Below are positions 15,164 through 22,547 of a DNA stretch of 39,461 bases, piece by piece. Each line of letters begins with the position of its first letter. Position 1 is the stretch's first letter. The notes under the pieces are model-generated. The model saw only the letters and a list, made by a program, of their open reading frames with translations, ran no database searches and was not told the origin of the DNA. The translations under genes were made by a program, and so were the position numbers. Origin of the DNA: JAKLKS01 sp964370855 (lineage in GTDB: Bacteria > Planctomycetota > JAJSAM01 > JAKLKS01); contig CAYJMF010000034.1 of NCBI GenBank assembly GCA_964370855.1, positions 1-39,461 on the forward strand. Reading direction: 5' to 3'.

Positions 15164-15843
15164 CCGGGCCGGCTCCCCGCGACGCCCCCGCTTCCCGGAG
15201 CCCGGGGAGGGAACAGGACGGAGAGGCGCCTGCGGAGTTCGTCCCGGACCGACCGGAAGGCCGCCAGGCGCGCCTCCCGGTCCCCGGCCGCGGCCGCGGG
15301 ATCGGGGAGGCCCCAGTGGATGCGCGCCACACGCCCGGGGAAGGCCGGGCACACCTCGTCCGCGCAGAGGGTCACGACCCCGTCGACCTCCGCCGGATTC
15401 ACCTCCTTGACGGACTTCGAGCGATGGGCCGAGATGTCGATGCCGATCTCCCGCAGCACCTCCACCGCCTCCGGGCGGACCGTCGTCGGCGCGGAGCCGG
15501 CCGAGGACACCGTCACCCCGGCCGGGGCCAGGGACCGGGCGATGCCCTCGGCCAACTGGCTCCGGGCGGAGTTGGCGACGCACAGGAACAGGACGTGCCT
15601 GGGGTGCAGCGCCCGCAGGACCGCCGCCTCGAGGAGCCACTCCGGCGGGAGGCCGTCGAGTTCCATCCCGTCGATGAGGACGCACGGGGAGCCGGGGCGC
15701 GGCCCCCGGACGGATTCCCCGCTCCGTACCGGAGACCGGGTGATCGGGGTCCCCGGCGCGAGCCGGTCGAGGACCGCCTTCAGCCGATCGTGGGCCTTCC
15801 CGACGCCGGGATCACCCTCCGGGAAGAGGAGCCGGACGATCAT
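15160..15843 (-). CDS. arsC: Arsenate reductase (thioredoxin-linked type) with an extra N-terminal domain
   Basis: This 227-residue protein has an ArsC domain at about residues 82-205 with P-loop C88-VANSA-R94 and the shuttle cysteines Cys160 and Cys165 in TLCADEVCP, followed by HWGLPDP. It reduces arsenate to arsenite through a cysteine relay and thioredoxin. Family members usually have about 130-140 residues. Here 80 residues precede it and resemble the small thioredoxin-fold family annotated elsewhere as DF-family (seleno)proteins: a beta strand ending 'FPEGDPG' and then 'GSPCVLIDGMEL'. The usual Cys or Sec of 'GCP' is Asp11 here, so that domain has lost its redox residue. It lies 31 nt after acr3 and overlaps the remnant downstream. 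Confidence 0.85.
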   Translation of the reverse strand: MIVRLLFPEGDPGVGKAHDRLKAVLDRLAPGTPITRSPVRSGESVRGPRPGSPCVLIDGMELDGLPPEWLLEAAVLRALHPRHVLFLCVANSARSQLAEGIARSLAPAGVTVSSAGSAPTTVRPEAVEVLREIGIDISAHRSKSVKEVNPAEVDGVVTLCADEVCPAFPGRVARIHWGLPDPAAAAGDREARLAAFRSVRDELRRRLSVLFPPRAPGSGGVAGSRPG

Positions 15844-15874
15844 GGGGACATGGGGGTTCTCCCCGCCGTTGCGG

Positions 15875-16945
15875 TCACGCGGCGGCCCCCGGCGGAACCT
15901 CCGGGGCGGCGAAGTACCGGCGACGGAGCCAGAGCGAGACGTTCACGAGCCCGATGAGAACGGGGACCTCGACCATGGGGCCGATCACGGCGGCGAAGGC
16001 CGCCCCGTGGCGGATGCCGAAGGTCGCCACCGCCACCGCGATGGCCAGCTCGAAGTTGTTCGAGGCGGCGGTGAAGGAGAGGGTCGCCGCGCGCCCGTAG
16101 TCGGCTCCCGCCCTGCGGCTCATGAAGAAGGAGAAGAAGAACATCACGCCGAAGTAGACGAGGAGCGGGATCGCGATCCGGACCACGTCCAGGGGCTGCT
16201 GCACGATGGCCTTCCCCTGGATCGAGAACATCACGACGATGGTGAAGAGGAGGGCCACGAGCGTGACGGGCGAGATCCGGGGGATGAACCTCGTCCGGTA
16301 CCACTCGTCCCCCTTCCGGGCGCGGAGCACGAGGCGGGTGGCCAGCCCGGCGATGAAGGGGATGCCGAGGTAGATGAACACGGCCGTCGCGATCTCGCCG
16401 ATGGTGAAGTGCACCTCCACGCCCGTGAGGCCGAGGCGGGGCGGGAGCCACGTCAGGTAGAACCATGCGAAGACGGAGAAGAAGAGGACCTGGAAGACGG
16501 AGTTGAGCGCCACGAGCCCCGCGCAGTACTCCGGGTCGCCGCCGGCGAGGTCGTTCCAGACGATGACCATCGCGATGCACCGGGCGAGCCCGATGAGGAT
16601 GAGCCCGGTCATGTACTCGGGCCTGTCCCGGAGGAACACGACGGCGATGACGAACATGAGCGCCGGGCCGAGGAGCCAGTTCTGGACGAGGGAGAGGGCG
16701 AGCACCTTCCGGTCCCGGAACACCCGCGGCATCTCCTCGTAGCGGACCTTCGCGAGCGGGGGGTACATCATCAGGATGAGCCCCACCGCGATGGGGATCG
16801 ATGTCGTGCCGACGCTCCTCCCCTCGATCCACCGCGAGACGCCGGGGAGAGCCCAACCGAGGCCGACCCCGAGCCCCATGGCGAGGAAGATCCAGAGCGT
16901 GAGGTACCGGTCGAGGAAGGAGAGGCGCCCCGCCACCCGTGACAA
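15875..16945 (-). CDS. acr3: ACR3-family arsenite efflux transporter
   Basis: This 356-residue protein has ten predicted transmembrane segments and typical Acr3 blocks: 'IAVGLILMMYPPLAKVRYEE' near the start, the conserved cysteine in 'GLARCIAMVIVWN' (Cys123), and 'AASNNFELAIAVA' (about 296-308) with the conserved Asn-Asn-x-Glu. Acr3 exports arsenite as an antiporter driven by the membrane potential. The start is 3 nt after the arsM stop, and the C-terminal tail is short and Pro/Ala-rich. Placed between arsM and arsC, it handles the product of ArsC that is not methylated. Confidence 0.95.
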   Translation of the reverse strand: MSRVAGRLSFLDRYLTLWIFLAMGLGVGLGWALPGVSRWIEGRSVGTTSIPIAVGLILMMYPPLAKVRYEEMPRVFRDRKVLALSLVQNWLLGPALMFVIAVVFLRDRPEYMTGLILIGLARCIAMVIVWNDLAGGDPEYCAGLVALNSVFQVLFFSVFAWFYLTWLPPRLGLTGVEVHFTIGEIATAVFIYLGIPFIAGLATRLVLRARKGDEWYRTRFIPRISPVTLVALLFTIVVMFSIQGKAIVQQPLDVVRIAIPLLVYFGVMFFFSFFMSRRAGADYGRAATLSFTAASNNFELAIAVAVATFGIRHGAAFAAVIGPMVEVPVLIGLVNVSLWLRRRYFAAPEVPPGAAA

Positions 16946-16948
16946 GGG

Positions 16949-17839
16949 CTACCTCCCCCCGGTCGGGATCCCCGGCTTCCGCGCGCGGACGAAGGCGCTG
17001 ACGAGCCGGCCCCCGCCCTCGGCCCGGGATGGCCCCGGGACGGGGTCGCAGGGTTCGGTGCCGCCGCTGCACCCGCCCCCGGCGGTCGCCAGTTCCGCGG
17101 CATCGTGGACGCGCGTGACCTGGACCTCGACGTCCTCGAAGCCGGCCGCAGCGAGCAGGCGCCGGTACTCCCCCTCCTCCAGCGCTCCCGCGAGGCAGCC
17201 GGACCAGGATTCCATGTCCCTGCGGATCGAGGCGGGCATGGACCCCTGCACGACCACGTCGGAGACGGCGAACCGTCCGCCAGGCCGCAGTACGCGGAAG
17301 GCTTCCCGGAGCACCACTCCCTTGTCGGCGGAGAGGTTGATGACGCAGTTGGAGATGACGACGTCCACCGAGGCGTCGGGGAGCGGGATCGCCTCGATGG
17401 TCCCCTTGAGGAAGCGGACGTTGGCCGCGCCCGCGGCGGCGCGGTTCCTCTCGGCCAGGGCCAGCATCTCGTCGGTCATGTCGAGCCCGAAGGCGAAGCC
17501 TCCCGGGCCGACCCGCTTCGCCGAGAGGAGCACGTCGATGCCCCCGCCGCTCCCGAGGTCGAGCACGAACTCCCCCGGGCGGAGCTCCGCCAGGGCCGTG
17601 GGATTGCCGCAGCCGAGCGAGACCGCCATGGCCCCGGAGGGCACGGCCCCGGCCTCATCGGCCCCGTAGAGGTCGCGGGTGATGGGGTCGGTGCCCGCGC
17701 TCCCGCGACTCGACCCTCCCGCGCAGCAGGAGGCCGGGGAACCCCCGCCGCTCGCGACCGCGATCGAGGCGTACCTCGACCGGACCGCCTCCCGGACGGC
17801 CTCCGCCTCCATGTCCTGCGTCGCCCGCGGCCTCGTCAT
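16949..17839 (-). CDS. arsM: Arsenite S-adenosylmethionine methyltransferase
   Basis: This 296-residue protein has a class I methyltransferase core with the SAM loop 'VLDLGSGGGIDVL' (92-104) and the acidic 'GLDMTDEML'. The three arsenic-binding cysteines of ArsM are present: Cys77 in SLGCGNP, Cys165 in SNCVINL and Cys215 in SGCLAGAL. A vicinal pair, Cys38-Cys39 (SCCAGG), lies in the N-terminal segment as in many ArsM proteins. A Cys-containing C-terminal tail (CSGGTEPC) may add thiol ligands. It converts As(III) to methylated species in the cytoplasm. AGGAGGA 3-4 nt before ATG 17839 sets the start. The gene follows arsR3 by about 50 nt and leads directly into acr3. Confidence 0.95.
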   Translation of the reverse strand: MTRPRATQDMEAEAVREAVRSRYASIAVASGGGSPASCCAGGSSRGSAGTDPITRDLYGADEAGAVPSGAMAVSLGCGNPTALAELRPGEFVLDLGSGGGIDVLLSAKRVGPGGFAFGLDMTDEMLALAERNRAAAGAANVRFLKGTIEAIPLPDASVDVVISNCVINLSADKGVVLREAFRVLRPGGRFAVSDVVVQGSMPASIRRDMESWSGCLAGALEEGEYRRLLAAAGFEDVEVQVTRVHDAAELATAGGGCSGGTEPCDPVPGPSRAEGGGRLVSAFVRARKPGIPTGGR

Positions 17840-17850
17840 GGCTCCTCCTC

Positions 17851-17879
17851 ATGGATGGAACAACTTCGATGGATGGAAC
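17851..17879 (-). repeat. Direct repeat between arsR3 and arsM
   Basis: ATGGATGGAAC occurs at 17851-17861 and 17869-17879, with an 18-bp period. It sits in the short gap between the arsR3 stop and the arsM ribosome site. It could be a second regulator site or a chance duplication. Confidence 0.4.
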
Positions 17880-17891
17880 CCGGCAGAAGGG

Positions 17892-18254
17892 TCAGCTCCC
17901 GCAGCCGCCCGCCCCACGGGCGATGTCGGCCACACCCCGCCGGAGCGCCTCGACGCCGTCCGGCCGCACCGCGTAATGGGCCCAGATGCCGCGGCGCGAG
18001 GTCGACACGAGCCCGGCCCGGCGCAGGATCTTCAGGTGGTGGGAGATCGTGGGCTGGCTCAGGCGGAAGCGGGCAGTGATGTCGCACACGCAGACCGGAG
18101 CCGCCGCCGCCGCGAGCATCTGGAGCACCTGGAGGCGCGTCGGGTTCCCCGCCGCCCGAAGGCAGGCCAGGAGCCGTGCATTCCGTGAAACCGCCCGGAC
18201 CGGGGGAACTCCCTGCGGGGGGCAGCAGCCGGACGGACGCTTCAGGTCGCGCAT
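17892..18254 (-). CDS. arsR: ArsR-family repressor (ArsR3)
   Basis: This 120-residue winged helix repressor belongs to a different subgroup from ArsR1 and ArsR2. The core is 'CLRAAGNPTRLQVLQML', the metal pair sits in 'APVCVCDITARF', and the recognition helix is 'SQPTISHHLKILRRAGLV'. There are more cysteines at both ends: Cys10-Cys11 near the N-terminus and CGS at the C-terminus. ATG 18254 is chosen because it begins the homologous region and follows the inverted repeat at 18277-18296. It heads the arsM-acr3-arsC unit and probably represses it and itself. Confidence 0.88.
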   Translation of the reverse strand: MRDLKRPSGCCPPQGVPPVRAVSRNARLLACLRAAGNPTRLQVLQMLAAAAAPVCVCDITARFRLSQPTISHHLKILRRAGLVSTSRRGIWAHYAVRPDGVEALRRGVADIARGAGGCGS

Positions 18255-18276
18255 CGGCGATACATCCTGGACCAAC

Positions 18277-18296
18277 TCATTGAACTTTGTCAATGA
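18277..18296. promoter_or_regulatory. Inverted-repeat operator upstream of arsR3
   Basis: The perfect arms TCATTGA (18277-18283) and TCAATGA (18290-18296) are separated by 6 bp, a dyad of the kind bound by ArsR/SmtB repressors. It contains TTGACA on the minus strand (18294-18289), which could be a -35 box, though I see no good -10 17 bp downstream. It lies 23 bp before the arsR3 start codon. Confidence 0.65.
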
Positions 18297-18456
18297 TTTA
18301 CCGCCCGTCCGGTCACGGAAACGCGGCCGCGGGGCGGCCGGGATTCCCCGTGCCGGACATCGCCCGTCTCCTGCACTTCCATCCGCGGCACCGCTCCGAC
18401 TTCCTGGCCGCGAACCCGGGGGACGCGGGGGATCGTCGGAGGAGGCGCTTCCGCCC

Positions 18457-18517
18457 CGACGGAATGACGAGTATCCAGTCGACAGAATGACGAGTTCCAG
18501 GTCGACGGAATGACGAG
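18457..18517. repeat. Tandem 23-bp repeats upstream of the ATPase gene
   Basis: There are two full and one partial copies with an exact 23-bp period: 18457-18479, 18480-18502 and 18503-18517. The core is CGACGGAATGACGAG; the second copy has A for G at the fifth base. The array ends 20 bp before the ATG at 18538. Its spacing (about two helical turns) and position suggest a binding array for a regulator, or for the ATPase itself. Confidence 0.75.
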
Positions 18518-18537
18518 AAGATGGTAGTCTCCGAGCC

Positions 18538-19809
18538 ATGGCAACGCCCTCCGGCGCCTTCCTCCGCCACCTGGCCCCGTTCGTGGAATCCGCCCTCGGG
18601 GAGGCCCGGGTCGTCCTCGTCAACGGCGCCCGCCAGTCGGGGAAGACGACCCTGGCACGCCGCGTGGCCGGGACCGCCGGGGCGCGGTTCGTCTCCATGG
18701 ACGCCCCCGCCTCCCTGCGGGCGGCCCGCGACGACCCCGCGGGGTTCCTCGAGGGGGAGGGGCTCCTCGTCATCGACGAGTTCCAGAAGGCGGGGGAGAG
18801 CCTTCTCCTGGCCATCAAGGAGGAGGTGGACCGGCGCCCCTCGCCGGGGCGGTTCCTGCTGACGGGGTCCACCCGCTTCCTGACGATCCCGACGCTCTCG
18901 GAGTCCCTGGCCGGGCGGGTGGACATCCTCGACCTCTGGCCCCTCTCCCAGGGGGAGATCCGCGGAGGCCGTGACTCCCTCCCCGACCACCTCTTCGGCC
19001 CGGTTTCCAGGCTCCGCTCCCTCCGCCCGGCCGCGCTCTCCCGGAGGGAGTACTTCGAGGCGCTGTGCAGGGGAGGCTTCCCCGAGGCGCAGCGCCGCTC
19101 CGCGGCAGGCCGGAGGAACTGGTTCGCCTCCTACGTGGACACGGTGACGCAGAAGGACGTGCCGGAGATCGCCCGGATCCGCCAGGCCCGGGACCTCAAG
19201 CGGGTCCTGCGCCTCCTGGCGGCCAATACCGCCGGGGAGCTCAACGTCTCCTCCCTGGCGCGCGACCTGGGGATGCCCCGCACGACCGTGGACGGGTACC
19301 TTCCCCTGCTGGAAACGGTCTACCTGTTCTTCCTGGTCCCCGCGTGGTCCCGGAACCTCTCCGCGAAGGTCGTCCGGCACCCGAAGGTCCACATCCTCGA
19401 CGCGGGACTGGCCGCCCACCTCCTTGGAGTCGACTCCGCGGGGCTGTCCCTCCCCGGCTGCCCGGCCACGGGACGGCTCCTCGAGACGTTCGTGGCCGGC
19501 GAACTGGCAAGGCAACGGACGTGGTCCGCGGTGCCCTTCGACCTCCACCACCTGAGGGACAGGGACGGGATGGAGGTCGATCTCGTCCTGGCGAGGCCGG
19601 ACGGCCGGGTCGCGGGCGTCGAGGTGAAGGCGGCGCGCTCCCTGGGCGCATCCGACGCCCGGTCCCTCGCCTGGATGCGCGACCGCCTGGGCACCGACTT
19701 CGTCCAGGGCGTGGTTCTCTACACCGGCGAGGAGGTCCTCCCCCTCGGCGACCGCCTCACGGCGCTCCCGTTGTCGGCGCTGTGGTCGGCCGGGACGCCG
19801 CCGCGTTGA
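18538..19809 (+). CDS. AAA_14/DUF4143-family ATPase
   Basis: This 423-residue protein has an N-terminal P-loop ATPase with Walker A GARQSGKTT (30-38), Walker B LLVIDEFQKA (Asp80-Glu81) and a sensor LTGSTR (109-113). The C-terminal DUF4143 region (about 210-390) holds a winged-helix-like 'NVSSLARDLGMPRTTVDGYLPLL' and a nuclease-like stretch 'DGMEVDLVLARPDG' then 'GVEVKAARS', which resembles a PD-(D/E)XK core (Asp in EVDLV, Glu-x-Lys in VEVKA). The family is widespread in accessory regions and its function is not settled. It starts 20 bp after the 23-bp repeats and is divergent from arsR3. No partner gene overlaps it. Confidence 0.88.
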   Translation: MATPSGAFLRHLAPFVESALGEARVVLVNGARQSGKTTLARRVAGTAGARFVSMDAPASLRAARDDPAGFLEGEGLLVIDEFQKAGESLLLAIKEEVDRRPSPGRFLLTGSTRFLTIPTLSESLAGRVDILDLWPLSQGEIRGGRDSLPDHLFGPVSRLRSLRPAALSRREYFEALCRGGFPEAQRRSAAGRRNWFASYVDTVTQKDVPEIARIRQARDLKRVLRLLAANTAGELNVSSLARDLGMPRTTVDGYLPLLETVYLFFLVPAWSRNLSAKVVRHPKVHILDAGLAAHLLGVDSAGLSLPGCPATGRLLETFVAGELARQRTWSAVPFDLHHLRDRDGMEVDLVLARPDGRVAGVEVKAARSLGASDARSLAWMRDRLGTDFVQGVVLYTGEEVLPLGDRLTALPLSALWSAGTPPR

Positions 19810-19911
19810 GGTCGTCTCCCCGGAGCGCCGGGCCGGAGGGGAGTCCCGAAGGCCGTTGACCGGAACCCTGAACCGGCGCACACTCGGCATCCGTCCCCCT
19901 TCTGGATGCCC

Positions 19912-22470
19912 ATGGAACCGAACCCGCGCACCTTCCGTCCGGAGTCCCTGCTGGCCCACCGCGAGTGGGTCGAGAGGGCGGCCCGGGCCCTGGTCTACGG
20001 GGACGGAGACGCCGACGACCTCCAGCAGGAGGCGTGGCTCAGGGTCCTGACCCGGCCGCCCCCGGGCGAACTCGCCTCTCCCCGGGGATGGCTGTGGTCG
20101 GTCCTGAGGACCACGGCCATCGACGCGGGGCGGGCGGCAAGGACCCGCCGCCGCCACGAGGAGGCTGCGGCGAGACCGGAGAGGCTCGATTCCTCCCCGG
20201 CGGAACTCGTCGCCAGGGCCGAGACCCTCAACCGGGTCGCCCGCGCCGTCCTGGACCTGGAGGAGCCCTACCGGGCGACGATGCTCCTCCGCTACTTCGA
20301 GGACCGGGAACCCCGGGCCGTCGCTGAACTCCAGGGCATCCCCGTGGAGACGGTGCGCACGCGCCTGAAGCGGGCGGTCGCTCGGCTCCGCGCGAGGCTG
20401 GACGCCGAGAACGAGGGGGATCGCGGGCGCTGGTGCCTGGCGCTCCTTCCGCTCCTCCGGCGCCCTTCTCCGGGGATCGCGGCGACGGCGGGCCTGGCCG
20501 CCTCCGCCGCGGCGGGAGTCCTGCTCATGGGTATCAAGACGAAGGCGGCGGTGGTCGCGGCGGCGCTCCTCCTGGCGACGGGGGGCGGGCTCCTCCTCGT
20601 GCGGCCATGGGAAGGGGGAGTGGAGGGGGACCGGGGCCACTCCCGGGTCGCCGGCGTCCCGGGGGCGCCGGCTCCGGTCCCCCCGGCCGGGGGGAACGGG
20701 GCCGCGGCCCTCCCCGCCCCCGCCGGGGCGGACCTGGCGGGCGGGCCGGCGCCGGAGGGGGCTCCGCCCCCTGTCGAGGGGAACCCCGTCGCCGTGCCGT
20801 CCCCGCCGACCACGGCGAAGCCCGCCGACGACGGGACGGTCGTCGTCAGGGCCCTCGGTCCCGGCGGCGGGGAGGGCGGCGCCACGCTCCGGATCGTCGT
20901 CACCGACGGAGCCGGGGCTCCCCGCGACGGCGTCCGGCTGCAAGTCCACGCGGCGGTGGACGGCCTCTCCCGGTGCGTGTTCGAAGGCGGGATCGGGCCC
21001 GGCGGGACGGCGGACGTGCCCGGGATCGATCCCGCCGGATTCCCGTGCCTGACCGTGGAGGCCGGGGGCTGGCGGCGCCAGGTCCGGCCCGGAGTCCTCG
21101 CCCGTCGCGTCGCCGCCGGGCAGGTGACGGAGGTCGCCATCCGCATGGACGGATGCGCGTCCGTCGAGGGGACCGTCCGCCACGCCGAGAGGGGGCCGAT
21201 GGCCCGCGCCGTGGTGAGGCTCGGCAACCTCCAGGTGCCGGATTCCTGCCGCACCGCCGACGAGTTGACGGCGACGGCGGACGAGCAGGGCCGCTACCGT
21301 TTCGACGAGGTCCCGCGCGGCCGGTTCGAGATCACGGTCGGCACCGCGGTCGCCGGCCACGACGTCGTGCGCGACGTCCTCGTCGTCACGGGACCGGGCC
21401 TCCTGACGCGCGACATCGTCGTCGGACGCGCGACGCTCGAGGGCGTGGTCCGCGACGCCTCCACGGGCATGCCCATCGGCGGCGCCTTCCTGCGATTCGG
21501 GGAGCCGGCCCGGATGCCCTGGCAGGCCACGAGCGACGCGAGCGGCGCGTACCGGGTCTTCGACCTGCCGCCCGGCACCTACGACGTGCTCGCCACCCAC
21601 GACGGGCACGTGGTGCGCTGGCTCCGGTCCCGGCCGGTCTCCGCCGACACGCCGCGACTGGACATCGATCTCGATCCGGCCCCGGTCGTCGTGTTCCACG
21701 TGCGGGACGGGGCCGGCCGGCCCTTCGTGGGCGAGGTGCTCCTCGGCTTCACGACGGACACGGGCGCCCGGGAGTGGACGCCGGCCCGCACCGACGACAC
21801 GGGGACCGTGCGGTTCGCGCAGGCGCCGCCGGGCCGGCGCCGCCTCCTGGTCGGCGCGCGGGACTTCGAGACGTGGCGCGCGACGGTCGATCTCGGCACG
21901 GAGGAGACGTCGCTGGACGTCGTGCTGGCGGCGACGCCAGCGGCGGCCGACGGGAGGCTCGCCACCCTCGCGGGGCGCATCGTCGACGGGAGCACCCTCC
22001 ACCCGATCCCCGGGGTCCTCGTGGCGGGCATCCCCGGCGGGGGCCATGCCGTCACCGACGCCGACGGCCGCTACCGGCTCCCGGGCCTGGACCCCGAGAG
22101 GACGGAGAGCCTCTCGCTGGAGAAGGACGGCTGGGGGTGGCGGTCCGTCAGGATCGCGCCGCCGCCCGCCGGCGAGGAGACCACCGTCGACGCGACGATG
22201 GAGCCGGCGGGCACGCTGCGGATCCGCGTGGTTCGCGCGGACGGGCGGCCCTTCGCGGGGAGGTTCCACCTCACCACCAGGCCCGCCAATCGCGAGACGG
22301 GAACCGGCATCCAGGGCGACGTCACGGCGGACGGGGACGGGTGGGGAACCTGGCGCCGGTCGCTGCCGGGCCGCTACTCGATCGAGGTCTCCGTCGAGGA
22401 CGTCGGCCGCGGCACGACGGAGGTCGACCTGGCGCTCGGGGAGACGCCCTGCGAGGTCACGCTCGAGTAG
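19912..22470 (+). CDS. ECF-type sigma factor fused through a membrane anchor to CarboxypepD_reg-like domains
   Basis: This protein of about 852 residues has three parts. Residues 10-80 form sigma region 2 (DADDLQQEAWLRVL, then SPRGWLWSVLRTTAIDAGR). Residues 108-168 form sigma region 4 (DLEEPYRATMLLRYFE and GIPVETVRTRLKRAVARLR). One or two hydrophobic segments (about 188-207 and 211-230) and a Pro/Gly/Ala linker follow. The remaining 550 residues are beta-sandwich repeats (GRYRFDEVPRGRFEITVG, GAYRVFDLPPGTYDVLAT, GRYRLPGLDPE), which would lie outside the membrane. Sigma factors with C-terminal extensions are known in Planctomycetota; the extension is thought to replace a separate anti-sigma factor. 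I take ATG 19912 by analogy with the second such gene; ATG 19906 is also possible. No ribosome site is visible. Confidence 0.85.
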   Translation: MEPNPRTFRPESLLAHREWVERAARALVYGDGDADDLQQEAWLRVLTRPPPGELASPRGWLWSVLRTTAIDAGRAARTRRRHEEAAARPERLDSSPAELVARAETLNRVARAVLDLEEPYRATMLLRYFEDREPRAVAELQGIPVETVRTRLKRAVARLRARLDAENEGDRGRWCLALLPLLRRPSPGIAATAGLAASAAAGVLLMGIKTKAAVVAAALLLATGGGLLLVRPWEGGVEGDRGHSRVAGVPGAPAPVPPAGGNGAAALPAPAGADLAGGPAPEGAPPPVEGNPVAVPSPPTTAKPADDGTVVVRALGPGGGEGGATLRIVVTDGAGAPRDGVRLQVHAAVDGLSRCVFEGGIGPGGTADVPGIDPAGFPCLTVEAGGWRRQVRPGVLARRVAAGQVTEVAIRMDGCASVEGTVRHAERGPMARAVVRLGNLQVPDSCRTADELTATADEQGRYRFDEVPRGRFEITVGTAVAGHDVVRDVLVVTGPGLLTRDIVVGRATLEGVVRDASTGMPIGGAFLRFGEPARMPWQATSDASGAYRVFDLPPGTYDVLATHDGHVVRWLRSRPVSADTPRLDIDLDPAPVVVFHVRDGAGRPFVGEVLLGFTTDTGAREWTPARTDDTGTVRFAQAPPGRRRLLVGARDFETWRATVDLGTEETSLDVVLAATPAAADGRLATLAGRIVDGSTLHPIPGVLVAGIPGGGHAVTDADGRYRLPGLDPERTESLSLEKDGWGWRSVRIAPPPAGEETTVDATMEPAGTLRIRVVRADGRPFAGRFHLTTRPANRETGTGIQGDVTADGDGWGTWRRSLPGRYSIEVSVEDVGRGTTEVDLALGETPCEVTLE

Positions 22471-22547
22471 GGGCGGAGTTCCCCGGACCGCGGGCACACA
22501 TTACAATCGCGCGATCACCCTGGCTCCGCAGAGGGAGGGAGGTCGCG

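Noticed and set aside
18297..18456. Short frames on both strands between arsR3 and the 23-bp repeats
   Set aside because: No ribosome site, and composition like random GC-rich DNA.
18457..18517. A CRISPR array
   Set aside because: The 23-bp units are directly adjacent with no unique spacers and fewer than three full copies, and there are no cas genes.
18313..22497. A frame of about 1390 codons opposite the ATPase and sigma fusion genes
   Set aside because: Low-complexity shadow frame. The plus-strand genes carry recognisable motifs throughout.
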